Shown here piece after piece: positions 1 through 9,214 of a DNA stretch of 64,000 nt (the stretch's first letter is position 1; each line of letters starts with the position of its first letter). The stretch comes from Gemmatimonadaceae bacterium. Its GTDB lineage: Bacteria > Gemmatimonadota > Gemmatimonadetes > Gemmatimonadales > Gemmatimonadaceae. The notes under the pieces were generated by a model, which ran no database searches, was not told where the DNA came from, and saw only the letters and a program-made list of their open reading frames with translations. Both the position numbers and the translations under genes were made by a program. Location of the stretch: positions 1 to 64,000 of the forward strand of contig JAICLZ010000013.1 of assembly GCA_025929535.1 (NCBI GenBank). Direction: 5' to 3'.

Positions 1-320
<320 letters not shown>

Positions 321-417
321 GGAGCGATGAGTAGAGCTCTCCCTCAACAGGGAAGCTCGAAAATCCTCAAGAATCGTCGCGCCATTACACCGAATTGTCA
401 CGATCGATTGCCTGTTG

Positions 418-460
418 CAGCCCCCGGCGCGTCCAGCGTTCCGGGGGCTGTGTCGTTTCT
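418..460 (+). terminator. Putative intrinsic terminator of the 16S transcript
   Basis: A perfect 10-bp stem, CAGCCCCCGG at 418-427 and CCGGGGGCTG at 441-450, encloses a 13-base loop and is followed by the moderately T-rich TGTCGTTTCT. It lies 100 bases after the 16S end and before the stop of the convergent gene at 487. The T tract is poor, so it may be a processing stem or a terminator with protein help, but its strength and position fit the end of an isolated 16S transcript. Confidence 0.65.
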
Positions 461-486
461 GGCCGTCGTGCGCGCTAACGGCCAAC

Positions 487-1494
487 TCAACGACACTCCT
501 CCGGGCTCCATGGCTTGAGCACCAATACCGAGTCGACCTGGATAATCTCGGGATATGGGGCTTCCCATGCCTTGACGTGACCCGGCGACGCTTTCACTCC
601 GCGCACTTCGGCGTACGCGCTATGAAGAGTATCGGATACGGAGTCGCTCGTGCTGTTCCGAGGCATCGGAGGCGGAACGATCGACAGCGACAGCCCCCAC
701 GTCGTCGTGTCTCCGCAGTTGACGAACCGATAGTACTCGGGCGCCGGAGTGTAGCGGCCGCGAAAGATCCGGGTGTTCGCGTTGGGCGGGAGGAGCTTCC
801 CTATGAAGTGAAACGCAGCCGTAATCGCCGCAGCATGTTTGGCCGCTTCCTCTTTTCTCATCTCCGGATTGTTGTACGCGTACCTCCGATAGTTGGCGCC
901 ATCGCGCGCTTCCACAGTCATCTCGTAGCCGTCGTTAACGATCACTTGCATTCCGTTTGGGAGATGCTCCTTGGGAAGGGCTCCTCCACCTTGAAGCGTC
1001 CACACTCCTTCCGATTCGATCTTCCCGAGCAATGCTTTCCAGTCCGGCCGCTTCGCGAATCGAGCGAAGCAGACCGCCGTGCGGTCAAGCGTCCTGATCG
1101 CGTCGCACTGTCCCGCAAGATCGTATCGGATGACCGCAGGGAAGTCAGCATCTTCCGGTGGCATATCCGGATCGACCGCCACGGACCAGTAACGAATCCA
1201 CTGACCCTTGACCCCTCCGTTCTTGATCTGAAATCGAAACAGGTCCTGCGGCCACCCGATGCCACCGCCAAACCACAGCCGGAGCTCGCGACTGCCGGAG
1301 GGGAGCGGCGTGTCCCTCAAGGGACGCAGACCGGCGGTCGCGACTACTTCATCCATCGATGGAAAATGAGGATCGCGAATCGACCGCCGAAGGCTTGGCC
1401 TCGAGATCGAGGTGGTCGGCGAGCGAATGGTTCGCAGTGAAACCGGATCATCGGCGATGAACCCGGCCACGATCAGGAAAACCAACGCGCGCAT
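487..1494 (-). CDS. Secreted protein of unknown function
   Basis: Encodes about 335 residues. The ATG at 1494 was chosen because it begins a compact export signal (MRALVFLIVAGFIA), which an upstream start would bury. No catalytic motif is recognised. Around residue 210 there is a GANYRRYAYNNPE segment followed by an EEAAKHAAAI helix; this resembles a pattern in hypothetical exported proteins that describe a surface response to a substance, but no name can be given. The gene runs against the 16S and the tRNA-Ile that flank it, where a 23S gene would be expected. An open frame on the plus strand over the same bases has no signal peptide and is judged a shadow. Confidence 0.75.
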   Translation of the reverse strand: MRALVFLIVAGFIADDPVSLRTIRSPTTSISRPSLRRSIRDPHFPSMDEVVATAGLRPLRDTPLPSGSRELRLWFGGGIGWPQDLFRFQIKNGGVKGQWIRYWSVAVDPDMPPEDADFPAVIRYDLAGQCDAIRTLDRTAVCFARFAKRPDWKALLGKIESEGVWTLQGGGALPKEHLPNGMQVIVNDGYEMTVEARDGANYRRYAYNNPEMRKEEAAKHAAAITAAFHFIGKLLPPNANTRIFRGRYTPAPEYYRFVNCGDTTTWGLSLSIVPPPMPRNSTSDSVSDTLHSAYAEVRGVKASPGHVKAWEAPYPEIIQVDSVLVLKPWSPEECR

Positions 1495-1680
1495 GGATTC
1501 TCCAACCGCAATGAGACAATTCGCGAAGATAAGCCGATGTCGTCGCCAGTGCACCACACATCGTGTGCCTCGCGTAGGTGCAGCGATTGATTTCGAGGCG
1601 AGCGCGCCGTAAAATTCGAGGCTGCAAGCCTAGTGAAATTGCGAGTCGACAAGCAGTTACGTTGAGGGCAGGGAATAGCA

Positions 1681-1754
<74 letters not shown>

Positions 1755-1768
1755 TCATTACCAACACC

Positions 1769-1802
1769 GCGCCGCGCGGGCACTTACGATGCCCCGCGGC
1801 GC
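1769..1802 (+). terminator. Hairpin after tRNA-Ile
   Basis: A GC-rich stem pairs 1769-1781 with 1791-1802 (12 pairs, one bulged C) around a short loop, 14 bases after the tRNA. No T run follows, so it may be a terminator of a weak kind or a processing structure. It separates the tRNA from the lipoprotein gene downstream. Confidence 0.4.
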
Positions 1803-1943
1803 GTCGTGCATCCGGGAGGGCGCGTCCTGCTCTCCATTCGTGCTCTTCACCAAATAGAATGAGCTACTGCGTCGAACGACGTATGGTCGCTACGGGTGCG
1901 CAAGCCGATCGTGGACCTCCCCGATCGCCCACGGAGGCCGCCC

Positions 1944-2333
1944 ATGTTCCGCACCGCACGCCAACCACTTGGCACGTTCGCACTACTTCTGCTCCTCGCG
2001 CCATCCATCGCGGGCTGCATGACGACTCGCCAGGCTCCCTTCAGCGATGACGTCGTCGGGCTGAACCGAATTACCGGAGTCACCACGCGCTCAGGACGAG
2101 AGATTCGGTTTCGGCTGCCCGGTGCGTCCATCGTCAACGACACGATGTACGCCGTCGGATCCGGGGGTGAGGTGAGCCTGCCAACCGATAGTATCGGACG
2201 ACTGTCGACTCGACGAATCTCCGCCGTGCGCACCGCAGGACTGGTCGCGGCACTCGCGATCCTGGGAATTGCCATTGCCGGGGCCACGTCGTTCGCGAGT
2301 GGCTTTCATATCTCCGCCGCACCCTGCTGTTGA
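1944..2333 (+). CDS. Small lipoprotein with C-terminal membrane helix
   Basis: Encodes 129 residues. The ATG at 1944 follows a clear GGAGG at 1934-1938. The signal peptide ends in a lipobox, IAGC, so the mature protein should be lipid-anchored. The middle part (residues 30-90) is beta-rich and mentions no known motif. A hydrophobic stretch near the end (TAGLVAALAILGIAIAGA) could be a second membrane anchor or a glycine/alanine-rich hairpin. No family is recognised. It lies 126 bases before the M28 peptidase gene and may share its transcript. Confidence 0.7.
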   Translation: MFRTARQPLGTFALLLLLAPSIAGCMTTRQAPFSDDVVGLNRITGVTTRSGREIRFRLPGASIVNDTMYAVGSGGEVSLPTDSIGRLSTRRISAVRTAGLVAALAILGIAIAGATSFASGFHISAAPCC

Positions 2334-2459
2334 CATTGCGAAAGTCCCCGTCAAGGCATTACGCCGACCGCGTACGCGCTGCAACATCCAGCCGATTCGC
2401 TCGCAGTCGACTCGGCAGTCGATCTCCACCAACAACTTCAATTTCCGCGTGAGGGCTGG

Positions 2460-4697
2460 ATGCTGAAACGAATCGGAGTCGCGCTTGGCCTGCTCGCGCT
2501 CTGCGCATTCTCGATCGTCCGTAGCACGCGCCCACCGCGCCCCGTTCCAGCCACTGCTCCCGATACCGTCTTCTCCGCCGAGCGTGCGATGCGGTATCTC
2601 GAGCAGATCGCGCAGCGGCCGCACCCAATGGGCACCGCGGATCACGATCGCGTGCGCGACTACATCGTCGCTCAGCTCACGGATCTCGGGCTCCGGCCAC
2701 AGATCCAGAGAGCGACCGCGATCGGCACGCGCTATCGGGAAGCGGGGCGGGTACAGAACATTCTCGCGCGGGTGCCGGGGAGCGAGCCGGGCTCCAAGGC
2801 GGTGCTCATCATGTCACACTACGATGGCGTGGGCGCTGGTCCGGCGGCGGCCGACGATGGCGCCGGAGCAGCCGCGATCCTCGAGACGCTCCGCGCCCTT
2901 CGCGCACGCAAGCAGCCGTTGCGCCACGATGTCATCGCGCTCTTCACCGACGGCGAGGAGTCCGGGCTCCTGGGCGCGGCGGCCTTCGTTCGCGAGAATC
3001 CATGGGCGAAGGATGTCGCGGTCGTGCTCAACTTCGAGGCTCGCGGCACCACCGGGCGCTCGCTCATGTTCGAGACCGGACCGGGCAATCTCAATGTGGC
3101 GCGAGCGCTGCGTAACGATCGCGAGGCGAGTGCCGGCTCGGTCACCGCGGTCATCTATCGCACCCTGCCCAACGACACCGATCTCTCCGAGCTCGCCGTG
3201 CTCGGACTTCCCGCGCTCAACTTCGCCTTCGCCGATCGAGTCGAGCGCTATCACACGACGCAGGACGACGTCGCGCATCTGAATCCGGGCAGCCTGCAGC
3301 ATCACGGCTCGCAGATGCTCACGATGGTGCGCACGTTCGGCAACGAGACGCTGCCGCGCGCGCGCACCGGCGACGGAGTCTTCTTCGATCTGCCGCTCAT
3401 CGGCCTCGTGGTGTACTCGCAGAGCTTCGAGCTTCCGCTTGCCCTGCTGGCGCTCGTGCTCGTTGCGGTGCTCGTGTTCCGCGTTCGCAAGGGAGTGATC
3501 ACTGGAGTGCTCGCCTCGGTGGTCGCGCTCGCGCTGTCGGGCGTCGTTGGTTGGGCGATCGGCCGGCGCCTCGAGGGACCGGCGATGTGGAGCGGCCTGT
3601 ACGCCACGGCCCTCGTGCTCCTGGCGCTCTCGGTCACCGCTGCGTGCCGCGCGCTCGCGATGCGGTGGTCTACCCCGCGCGGGATGCACACGGGCGCGCT
3701 CATCATCTGGCTGCTGCTCGCGCTCGGTCTGAGCATCAAGGTCCCGGGAACCGGATACCTCTTCACGTGGCCGCTCCTGATTGCAGCGGCTGCGGCGCTC
3801 CTCGTGCGCGGCCGCGTCGTGGGCGAGTGGGTGGCTGCCGCGGTGACGCTCCTCATGCTCGCCGGGTTCGCCTACGGTGTTTCGGTCGTGCTGCTAGGTA
3901 TCTTCACTCCGGGTGCGATCGTGCTCTGCGTGATGGCATCGCTCGTGGCACTGCTGCTCGCACCGTTGCTCGAAGTGATCGTGGCCGGAGCGCGCTGGTG
4001 GTCCGCCGCGTGGCTCGCCCTGGCCGGCGCGTTGTGCCTGGTGATCGCCTGGGTGACGATTCATCCGAGCGCCGATCGTCCGCTGCGCAGTGGACTCGTG
4101 TACGCCGAGAATGCGGACTCGAGCGATGCGTGGCTCGGCGCGCTCGGTGCACTCGGAGGCTCGATCGATCCGTGGACGCGCGGCGTGATCGGAACGGATT
4201 CGACCGTGCACACTCCACAGTGGACGAGCAACCTGTCGGGCTACGGCGCCCACTTCACCGGCCGACGCGTGCCCCGCGTGGCACTCGGCGCTCCGGATGC
4301 CACCCTGATCGCCGACTCGATGATGAATGGAGCCAGGCGAATCGTGCTGCGCGTCAACGCGCCCCCGGGAACCACGGGATTGGTGATGCGAGCGCGGGGC
4401 GCAGGCGTGCTCACCGCGTCGATCGACGGACGGGTCGTCGACACCACGCGATATCGTTCCTTTGGCCGGCCCCGCGAGCGGGCACACGAGTGGGTCATGG
4501 AGTACTGGGCCGTTCCGGACAGCGGCGCGATCGTCGCGCTTTCGATTCCTGCGCAGGATCACATCACGCTCGATCTCGCGGCGCGACGACCGGGCATTCC
4601 GCCCATTCCTGGTGTGACGATCCCCGCACGACCATCGGATGTCGTGCCCAGTCAGACCGGTGACGTGAGCGTCGTGTACCGTGAGCGACGATTTTGA
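2460..4697 (+). CDS. M28-family zinc peptidase with multi-helix membrane domain
   Basis: Encodes 745 residues. An N-terminal signal anchor is followed by an M28 (aminopeptidase Y/Fxna-type) catalytic domain to about residue 300. The five metal ligands can be read in order: His120 in MSHYDG, Asp133 in ADDGAG, Glu157 next to the general base Glu156 in DGEES, Glu183 in NFEARG and His265 in RYHTTQ. Residues 315-535 hold about eight hydrophobic helices, and a soluble beta-rich tail ends the protein. This order matches the Fxna/ER-type M28 peptidases, with the catalytic domain likely in the periplasm. Substrates are unknown; peptide or aminoacyl release is the family role. The start has a GAGGG just upstream. 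Confidence 0.92.
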   Translation: MLKRIGVALGLLALCAFSIVRSTRPPRPVPATAPDTVFSAERAMRYLEQIAQRPHPMGTADHDRVRDYIVAQLTDLGLRPQIQRATAIGTRYREAGRVQNILARVPGSEPGSKAVLIMSHYDGVGAGPAAADDGAGAAAILETLRALRARKQPLRHDVIALFTDGEESGLLGAAAFVRENPWAKDVAVVLNFEARGTTGRSLMFETGPGNLNVARALRNDREASAGSVTAVIYRTLPNDTDLSELAVLGLPALNFAFADRVERYHTTQDDVAHLNPGSLQHHGSQMLTMVRTFGNETLPRARTGDGVFFDLPLIGLVVYSQSFELPLALLALVLVAVLVFRVRKGVITGVLASVVALALSGVVGWAIGRRLEGPAMWSGLYATALVLLALSVTAACRALAMRWSTPRGMHTGALIIWLLLALGLSIKVPGTGYLFTWPLLIAAAAALLVRGRVVGEWVAAAVTLLMLAGFAYGVSVVLLGIFTPGAIVLCVMASLVALLLAPLLEVIVAGARWWSAAWLALAGALCLVIAWVTIHPSADRPLRSGLVYAENADSSDAWLGALGALGGSIDPWTRGVIGTDSTVHTPQWTSNLSGYGAHFTGRRVPRVALGAPDATLIADSMMNGARRIVLRVNAPPGTTGLVMRARGAGVLTASIDGRVVDTTRYRSFGRPRERAHEWVMEYWAVPDSGAIVALSIPAQDHITLDLAARRPGIPPIPGVTIPARPSDVVPSQTGDVSVVYRERRF

Positions 4698-4720
4698 GGC
4701 GCGATCGCGTACACTCGTGA

Positions 4721-5014
4721 TTACAACGCGCCGGGCGCGATCATGCCGGAGTGCCACACGGGATCCCACACGAGCACGGTCTCGACGCCGCAGATGTCGT
4801 CCAGCTCCATCGCCGCTGCGCGAATTCCGTCCGTGATGATCCGCTCCATCGGGCAACCCGGCGTCGTCAACGTGTGCGTGATCCATGCGACGTCGTCGCG
4901 CACCTCGACGCCGTAGACGAGGCCCAGCGCAACGATGTCGATTCCGATCTCCGGATCGATGACCTTTGCCAGGTTGCGCCACAGCAGCTCGATGCGCGGA
5001 TCGGAGGAAGACAT
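4721..5014 (-). CDS. SufT/PaaD-like DUF59 (MIP18) protein
   Basis: Encodes 97 residues. It is a single MIP18/DUF59 domain: the VIDPEIG motif near residue 22 and TTPGCPM near residue 63, where the cysteine is the conserved one of this family. Members assist iron-sulfur cluster assembly or metal transfer. The ATG at 5014 starts at the natural domain boundary; an upstream start at 5098 would run through the regulatory palindrome. The gene is divergent from the Crp/Fnr gene, and the shared 117-base gap contains the palindrome at 5084-5099. A related N-terminal DUF59-like domain occurs in the Mrp protein at 5941, which supports one iron-sulfur theme. Confidence 0.85.
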   Translation of the reverse strand: MSSSDPRIELLWRNLAKVIDPEIGIDIVALGLVYGVEVRDDVAWITHTLTTPGCPMERIITDGIRAAAMELDDICGVETVLVWDPVWHSGMIAPGAL

Positions 5015-5083
5015 CGGGGACGGGTCGTGTAGGTTGCGTGTAGCTTTCACATGCGCAATCTCGCCTCGCAGAGATGCGATGCA

Positions 5084-5099
5084 CGTGACGGTTGTCACG
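5084..5099. promoter_or_regulatory. Crp/Fnr-type operator (perfect palindrome)
   Basis: CGTGAC-GGTT-GTCACG is a perfect inverted repeat with 6-base arms and the TGA-N6-TCA geometry of Crp/Fnr-family sites. It lies in the divergent gap between the SufT-like gene and the Crp/Fnr gene, 33 bases before the latter's start. A 14-of-16 match, read on the other strand, lies before the Mrp operon at 5870-5885. The binding protein is inferred to be the neighbouring regulator. Confidence 0.7.
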
Positions 5100-5131
5100 C
5101 GTCGCCGCTGTCTACCGGAAATGACCGCGCC

Positions 5132-5839
5132 ATGGACATCGACTCACTGCTCGCACAGGTTCCCCTCTTTTCCTCTTTCGGCGACAGTGCCCGGAGGCGT
5201 CTCGCCGAGCGGTCGAGCATGCGAAGCTACGGCGCGGGTCATGTTCTCTTCGTTGCCGGCGAGGCGTGCAAGGGACTGTACGTCGTGGAGTCCGGGCGAG
5301 TGCGCATCTTCCGCACCAGCCCTGCAGGGCGCGAGCAGGTGCTGCACACCGAGGGGCCCGGCCGCACCGTCGCCGAACTGCCGTTGTTCGACGGAGGAGT
5401 CTACCCGGCGTCCGCGATGACGGACGTGGAATCGCGGATCGCGTTCGTTCCGCGTGCGGAGTTCGAGGCACTCTATCGAGCCAACGCCGATGTCGCCGAT
5501 GCGATCATCCGCGACCTCGGCAGACGGCTGCGTCACCTCGTTCAGGTGACGGAAACGCTCGCATTCCGGGATGTCGCCGCGCGCCTCGCGAGCTTTCTCG
5601 CGCAGTTCGCCGATCAGCACGGCACGAGCACTCCGAACGGAACCGAGATTGTGCTCGACCGTACCCGCGAGGAGCTCTCGCAGGAGCTGGGCACCGCGCG
5701 GGAATCCGTCTCGCGCGCGCTCAAGCAGCTCACCGAAAAAGGACTGATCGAGCCGCTCGGGCGCACGCGCATGCGGATTCCGGATGTGTCCAGGCTGCGC
5801 ACGCTCGGCCGACCCGGCGAGCGCGCGCGATACGAGTAG
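5132..5839 (+). CDS. Crp/Fnr-family transcription regulator
   Basis: Encodes 235 residues. A cyclic-nucleotide-binding-type beta barrel (about 8-115), a long dimer helix (about 118-155) and a winged helix-turn-helix (about 178-210) follow one another. The recognition helix reads TARESVSRAL, combining the Arg-Glu pair that Crp uses on GTGA with the Glu-x-x-Ser-Arg pattern of Fnr. There is only one cysteine (Cys46), so an Fnr-style 4Fe-4S sensor is excluded; a heme/NO sensor of the Dnr/NnrR kind or a ligand-free form is possible. The palindrome at 5084 suggests autoregulation, and the related site at 5870 suggests control of the operon downstream. Confidence 0.93.
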   Translation: MDIDSLLAQVPLFSSFGDSARRRLAERSSMRSYGAGHVLFVAGEACKGLYVVESGRVRIFRTSPAGREQVLHTEGPGRTVAELPLFDGGVYPASAMTDVESRIAFVPRAEFEALYRANADVADAIIRDLGRRLRHLVQVTETLAFRDVAARLASFLAQFADQHGTSTPNGTEIVLDRTREELSQELGTARESVSRALKQLTEKGLIEPLGRTRMRIPDVSRLRTLGRPGERARYE

Positions 5840-5869
5840 AGCTCGCGCACGCAGCCGCGCGGACGCTGG

Positions 5870-5885
5870 TGAGACAACCGTCACG
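5870..5885. promoter_or_regulatory. Second, imperfect copy of the Crp/Fnr-type operator
   Basis: TGAGACAACCGTCACG matches the reverse complement of the 5084 operator at 14 of 16 positions, including 13 identical bases in a row (GACAACCGTCACG, 5873-5885). Its own symmetry is broken on the left arm (GAC-AACC-GTC core intact). It lies 55 bases before the Mrp start codon, where an activator site would be expected. Confidence 0.6.
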
Positions 5886-5940
5886 CCGCTGACCGCTGCT
5901 CGCGGCGATGCTTCCCTCGTGAGCCGAGGAGGATCGCCGC

Positions 5941-7041
5941 ATGCATCCACAGAACGATCGTACCGTTCGCAAATTGACGAGTGACTCCGTCATGGAGGCG
6001 CTGCGATGCGTGCCGTATCCCGGTCTCACTCGCGATCTGGTGTCGTTCGGCATGGTCGAGCACGTGGACGTGCGCGATCGGCACGTCACCGTGCGGCTCG
6101 GCGTGCACACGCGCAACGACGATGTGCGCGCCGCGCTCGACGAGCGCATCCGATCGGTGCTTCTGGAGCTCGGCGCCTCCACGGTGACCGTCGAATTGGT
6201 GGCGCCGAAGCCGTCGACCGGACTGCCGGTGCGCCACGGCACCGCGGATCCGTGGGCCGAGCAGGTACGACTCGCGTCCGTGCGCCACGTCATCGCGGTG
6301 GGCGCGGGGAAAGGCGGTGTTGGCAAGAGCACCGTGGCGGTGAATCTGGCGCTCGCGCTCGCGCGCGACGGACTTCGTGTGGGAGTGCTCGATGCCGACA
6401 TCTACGGCCCGAGTCTCCCGATTCTGCTCGGCATCGAGGACGGCAGGGAGCGCGTGCGCATGTCGCCCGAGAAGTACATTCTGCCGCTCGAGGCGCACGG
6501 CCTGCCGATGATCAGCTTCGGCTTTTTTCTCGGCGAGGGCTCTCCCGCGATCTGGCGCGGACCCAAGGTGTCGAAGGCGGTGAAGCAGTTCTCGCGTGGC
6601 GTCGCGTGGCCCGAGCTCGACGTTCTCGTGGTGGATCTGCCGCCAGGAACGGGCGACATCCCGATCAGTCTCGCGCAGGCGGTGACGGTGTCGGGCGCGG
6701 TGATCGTCACGCAGCCGCCGCGCGTCGCGGTGGCCGAGGCGCACAAGGCGGCGGAGATGTTCCGTACGCTCGAGGTGCCGGTGCTCGGCGTGGTCGAAAA
6801 CATGAGCGGGCCCTTCGGCAGTGGTGCTGGCCGCACCGTCGCCGATGATCTGAACGTGCCGTTTCTGGGTACGGTGCCGTTCGACGAGAGCGTAGTCGCC
6901 GAAGGCGACGCAGGCACGCCGACGATGATCGCGCGGCCGGACAGCGCGACGGCTCTCGCTTTCGAGCTCATTGGCCGCGGTGTCGCGGCCGGACTTGGTT
7001 GGCGCCATGTCGCGGTCGCGGATGCGGAGGTGCACGCGTGA
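5941..7041 (+). CDS. Mrp/NBP35-like P-loop ATPase without the C-terminal CxxC
   Basis: Encodes 366 residues. A DUF59-like domain (about 10-90) is joined to a Mrp/ApbC ATPase with the deviant Walker A GKGGVGKS at 123-130, the DADIYGPS switch and the DLPPGTGD motif. Mrp proteins carry iron-sulfur clusters and usually hold them with a CxxC shortly after ENMS; here the segment reads ENMSGPFGSGAG with no cysteine. The start has AGGAGG eight bases upstream. It opens an operon coupled by overlaps to the membrane protein and the DUF2249 protein. A role in metal or cluster delivery to this module is inferred, though bridging-cluster chemistry must differ from standard Mrp. Confidence 0.9.
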   Translation: MHPQNDRTVRKLTSDSVMEALRCVPYPGLTRDLVSFGMVEHVDVRDRHVTVRLGVHTRNDDVRAALDERIRSVLLELGASTVTVELVAPKPSTGLPVRHGTADPWAEQVRLASVRHVIAVGAGKGGVGKSTVAVNLALALARDGLRVGVLDADIYGPSLPILLGIEDGRERVRMSPEKYILPLEAHGLPMISFGFFLGEGSPAIWRGPKVSKAVKQFSRGVAWPELDVLVVDLPPGTGDIPISLAQAVTVSGAVIVTQPPRVAVAEAHKAAEMFRTLEVPVLGVVENMSGPFGSGAGRTVADDLNVPFLGTVPFDESVVAEGDAGTPTMIARPDSATALAFELIGRGVAAGLGWRHVAVADAEVHA

Positions 7042-8357
7042 CGGCTGCACTGCGAATTACCAGAGCGGGTGCCGCCGGCGCCCCGAGCGCCGCGCCGATG
7101 GGGGGAGCGCCCACACCGTCGCCGAGCTCCGTTCTTCTCGCGGGTGAGCACTTCGCGGCCGCGATGCTGTATCTGGCGGCCGGTGCGATCGGACTCGTGT
7201 GGATCGCTCCCGAGCTTGCCATCGGCGCGTTTGCCTCGCCGCACGTCGTGGGCGTCGCGCATCTGTTCACGCTCGGCTGGCTCACGACGACCATCTTCGG
7301 CGCGCTCTACCAGCTGCTGCCGGTGGCGCTCGGCGCGCCGCTACGCTCGGTGCGCGCGGGCCATGCGAGCTTCTGGACGTTCGTTCCGGGAGTCGCGCTC
7401 TTCGCGACGGGGATTGCCGCAAATCTCACCGTGCTGCACCACCTGGGAATCGCGCTGATCGCCACGGGCATCGTTCTCGCCGTGGGCAACGTCGCCAGCG
7501 CTCTGCCGCGCGCGCGTTCGCGCGACGTCACCTGGGCCGCGGTGGCCATCGCCCTGTGCTTTCTCTCGACCACGCTGGTACTCGGGGTGGTGCTGCTGCA
7601 CAACCTGCACACCGGCTTCATCGCGGAAGCCCGGATGCTCGTGCTCGCGGTACACATCCACGTCGCACTCGTGGGGTGGGCGCTGATCATGATTACCGGG
7701 GTTTCGCACCGCCTCCTGCCGATGTTCCTGCTCTCGCACGGCGCGAGCACGCAGTGGACGAAGCGCGCGCTCGCGCTGCTCGCCAGCGGTGTGCTCGCGC
7801 TGTGTGTGGGACTCGATGCGCGGGTGCCGGCGATCACGTGGACTGCCGTAGTGCTACTCCAGGCGGGAGTGGGTTGCTTCGTCTGGCAGGCGTGTTCGTT
7901 CTATCGTGCGCGCGTGCGCCGGAAGATCGATGTCGGAATGCGATTCGCGGGCTCTGCGCTCGGCTTTCTCGTGGCGAGCGCCCTCATTGGCCCCGCGGTG
8001 CTCGCGCGCGGGCTCGCGCATCCGCGGCTGGTGACGATCTATGTAATAGTCGGGCTGCTCGGCGGCATCGTGCTCTACGTCATCGGGTTCTTCTACAAGA
8101 TCGTGCCACTCCTCGCGTGGACCGTGCGATACAGAAACCGCCTCGGCAAGGGCACGGCCCCGACGGTGGCGGCCACCTTCTCGTCGAACGTGGCGCACGT
8201 CCAGCTCGCGTGCATGGCGCTCGGCGTGATCGCGCTCGCGGGCGGCACCGCTGCGGCCTCGGTGCACGTCGTGCGCGGGGGCGCCGCGATCTACCTAGCC
8301 GGCGTGCTGCTCTTCGTCTCGCAAATCGTTCGCGTTGCGGTGGGCAAGTCATCATGA
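7038..8357 (+). CDS. Heme-copper-oxidase subunit I-like membrane protein
   Basis: Encodes 439 residues from a GTG that overlaps the Mrp stop by four bases (GTGA). About twelve hydrophobic helices are visible. Histidines sit at helix positions typical of heme-copper oxidase subunit I and its relatives: HLFTLGW followed by TIFGALYQLLP near residue 75, VHIHVALVGW near 210 and GVSHRLLPMF soon after. It is shorter than respiratory oxidases, and the full set of copper-B ligands cannot be confirmed by eye. Orphan proteins of this type occur beside DUF2249 genes and denitrification or NO-response genes. A heme-binding role in NO or oxygen handling is inferred. Confidence 0.75.
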   Translation: MTAALRITRAGAAGAPSAAPMGGAPTPSPSSVLLAGEHFAAAMLYLAAGAIGLVWIAPELAIGAFASPHVVGVAHLFTLGWLTTTIFGALYQLLPVALGAPLRSVRAGHASFWTFVPGVALFATGIAANLTVLHHLGIALIATGIVLAVGNVASALPRARSRDVTWAAVAIALCFLSTTLVLGVVLLHNLHTGFIAEARMLVLAVHIHVALVGWALIMITGVSHRLLPMFLLSHGASTQWTKRALALLASGVLALCVGLDARVPAITWTAVVLLQAGVGCFVWQACSFYRARVRRKIDVGMRFAGSALGFLVASALIGPAVLARGLAHPRLVTIYVIVGLLGGIVLYVIGFFYKIVPLLAWTVRYRNRLGKGTAPTVAATFSSNVAHVQLACMALGVIALAGGTAAASVHVVRGGAAIYLAGVLLFVSQIVRVAVGKSS

Positions 8358-9166
8358 CCACGACGCGCTCGTCGACCCCTGTCGCATCCACGGACCGCGT
8401 GAGCGACGTGCTCGCGCGCGACGAGGCGCTGGTGGAGATCTTCGTTCGACACAGCGCACATTTCGAGAAGCTGCGCAGCGTGACGATGCGCCGAGTGATG
8501 GCGCGGCTCGTCACTGTGGCGCAGGCGGCGAGGATCGCCGGCGTGCACGTCGATACGCTCGTCCGCGATCTCAACGAGGCGCTGCAGCTCGACGCGGGCC
8601 ACGCGGCCGGGATCGAAGTAATCGAAGAAGACAACGGCGCTCGTCCCACGGCGCTCCGCGACGTGGAGCTCGATGTGCGCGAGGACATGCGCACGGGACG
8701 TGAGCCGTTCTCGCGGATCATGGCCGCGGTCGCGAAGCTCGGCGCCGACGAGGTGCTGCACCTCCGCACGATCTTCGAGCCGGTACCGCTGTTCGGGCTT
8801 CTCGAGAAGCGCGGTTTCAGCCATGAGGCATCGCGACACAGCGCGCACGACTGGTCGATATGGTTCTGGCGCACCGATCGCGAACTGCGGGAGCCGCTGG
8901 ACCCCGAAGCGCCCGCGCATGCGGGTACTCACGATATCGACAGGCCGACCGTGTGGCTGGATGTTCGTGGTCTCGAGCCGCCAGAGCCGCTCGTGCGCAC
9001 GCTCGCTGCGCTCGAGGCGCTGCCCGACGGCCACGAGCTCGTGCAGATCAACGCACGAGTGCCGCAGCTCCTGTTTCCCCTGCTGGCCGAGCGTGGATTT
9101 GCGTGCGAGATCGACGACTCGAGCGCCGATGTTCGCGTGCGCATCTGGCGCGCCGGCGGCGGCTGA
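8354..9166 (+). CDS. DUF1858 plus double DUF2249 protein
   Basis: Encodes 270 residues from an ATG that overlaps the previous stop (ATGA). Residues about 14-70 form a DUF1858 helix bundle as found in RIC/ScdA-type iron-sulfur repair proteins. Two DUF2249 domains follow: the first begins LDVREDMRTGREPF near 100, the second LDVRGLEPPEPL near 200, each ending in a WxW/RIWR strand. DUF2249 is a TusA-like fold often linked to denitrification and anaerobic respiration genes. No cysteine pair is visible. Together with the coupled Mrp-like and oxidase-like genes it probably serves one complex or pathway. Confidence 0.85.
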   Translation: MTTTRSSTPVASTDRVSDVLARDEALVEIFVRHSAHFEKLRSVTMRRVMARLVTVAQAARIAGVHVDTLVRDLNEALQLDAGHAAGIEVIEEDNGARPTALRDVELDVREDMRTGREPFSRIMAAVAKLGADEVLHLRTIFEPVPLFGLLEKRGFSHEASRHSAHDWSIWFWRTDRELREPLDPEAPAHAGTHDIDRPTVWLDVRGLEPPEPLVRTLAALEALPDGHELVQINARVPQLLFPLLAERGFACEIDDSSADVRVRIWRAGGG

Positions 9167-9214
9167 CAGGCGAATTGTTCTCCCACTCTTACCCATCCAT
9201 CAGGAGATTCATCA

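Noticed and set aside
415-1440. Long plus-strand open frame of 341 codons opposite the secreted-protein gene
   Set aside because: Its residues are Arg/Pro/Ser-rich without domain or signal pattern, and the minus strand encodes a coherent exported protein over the same bases.
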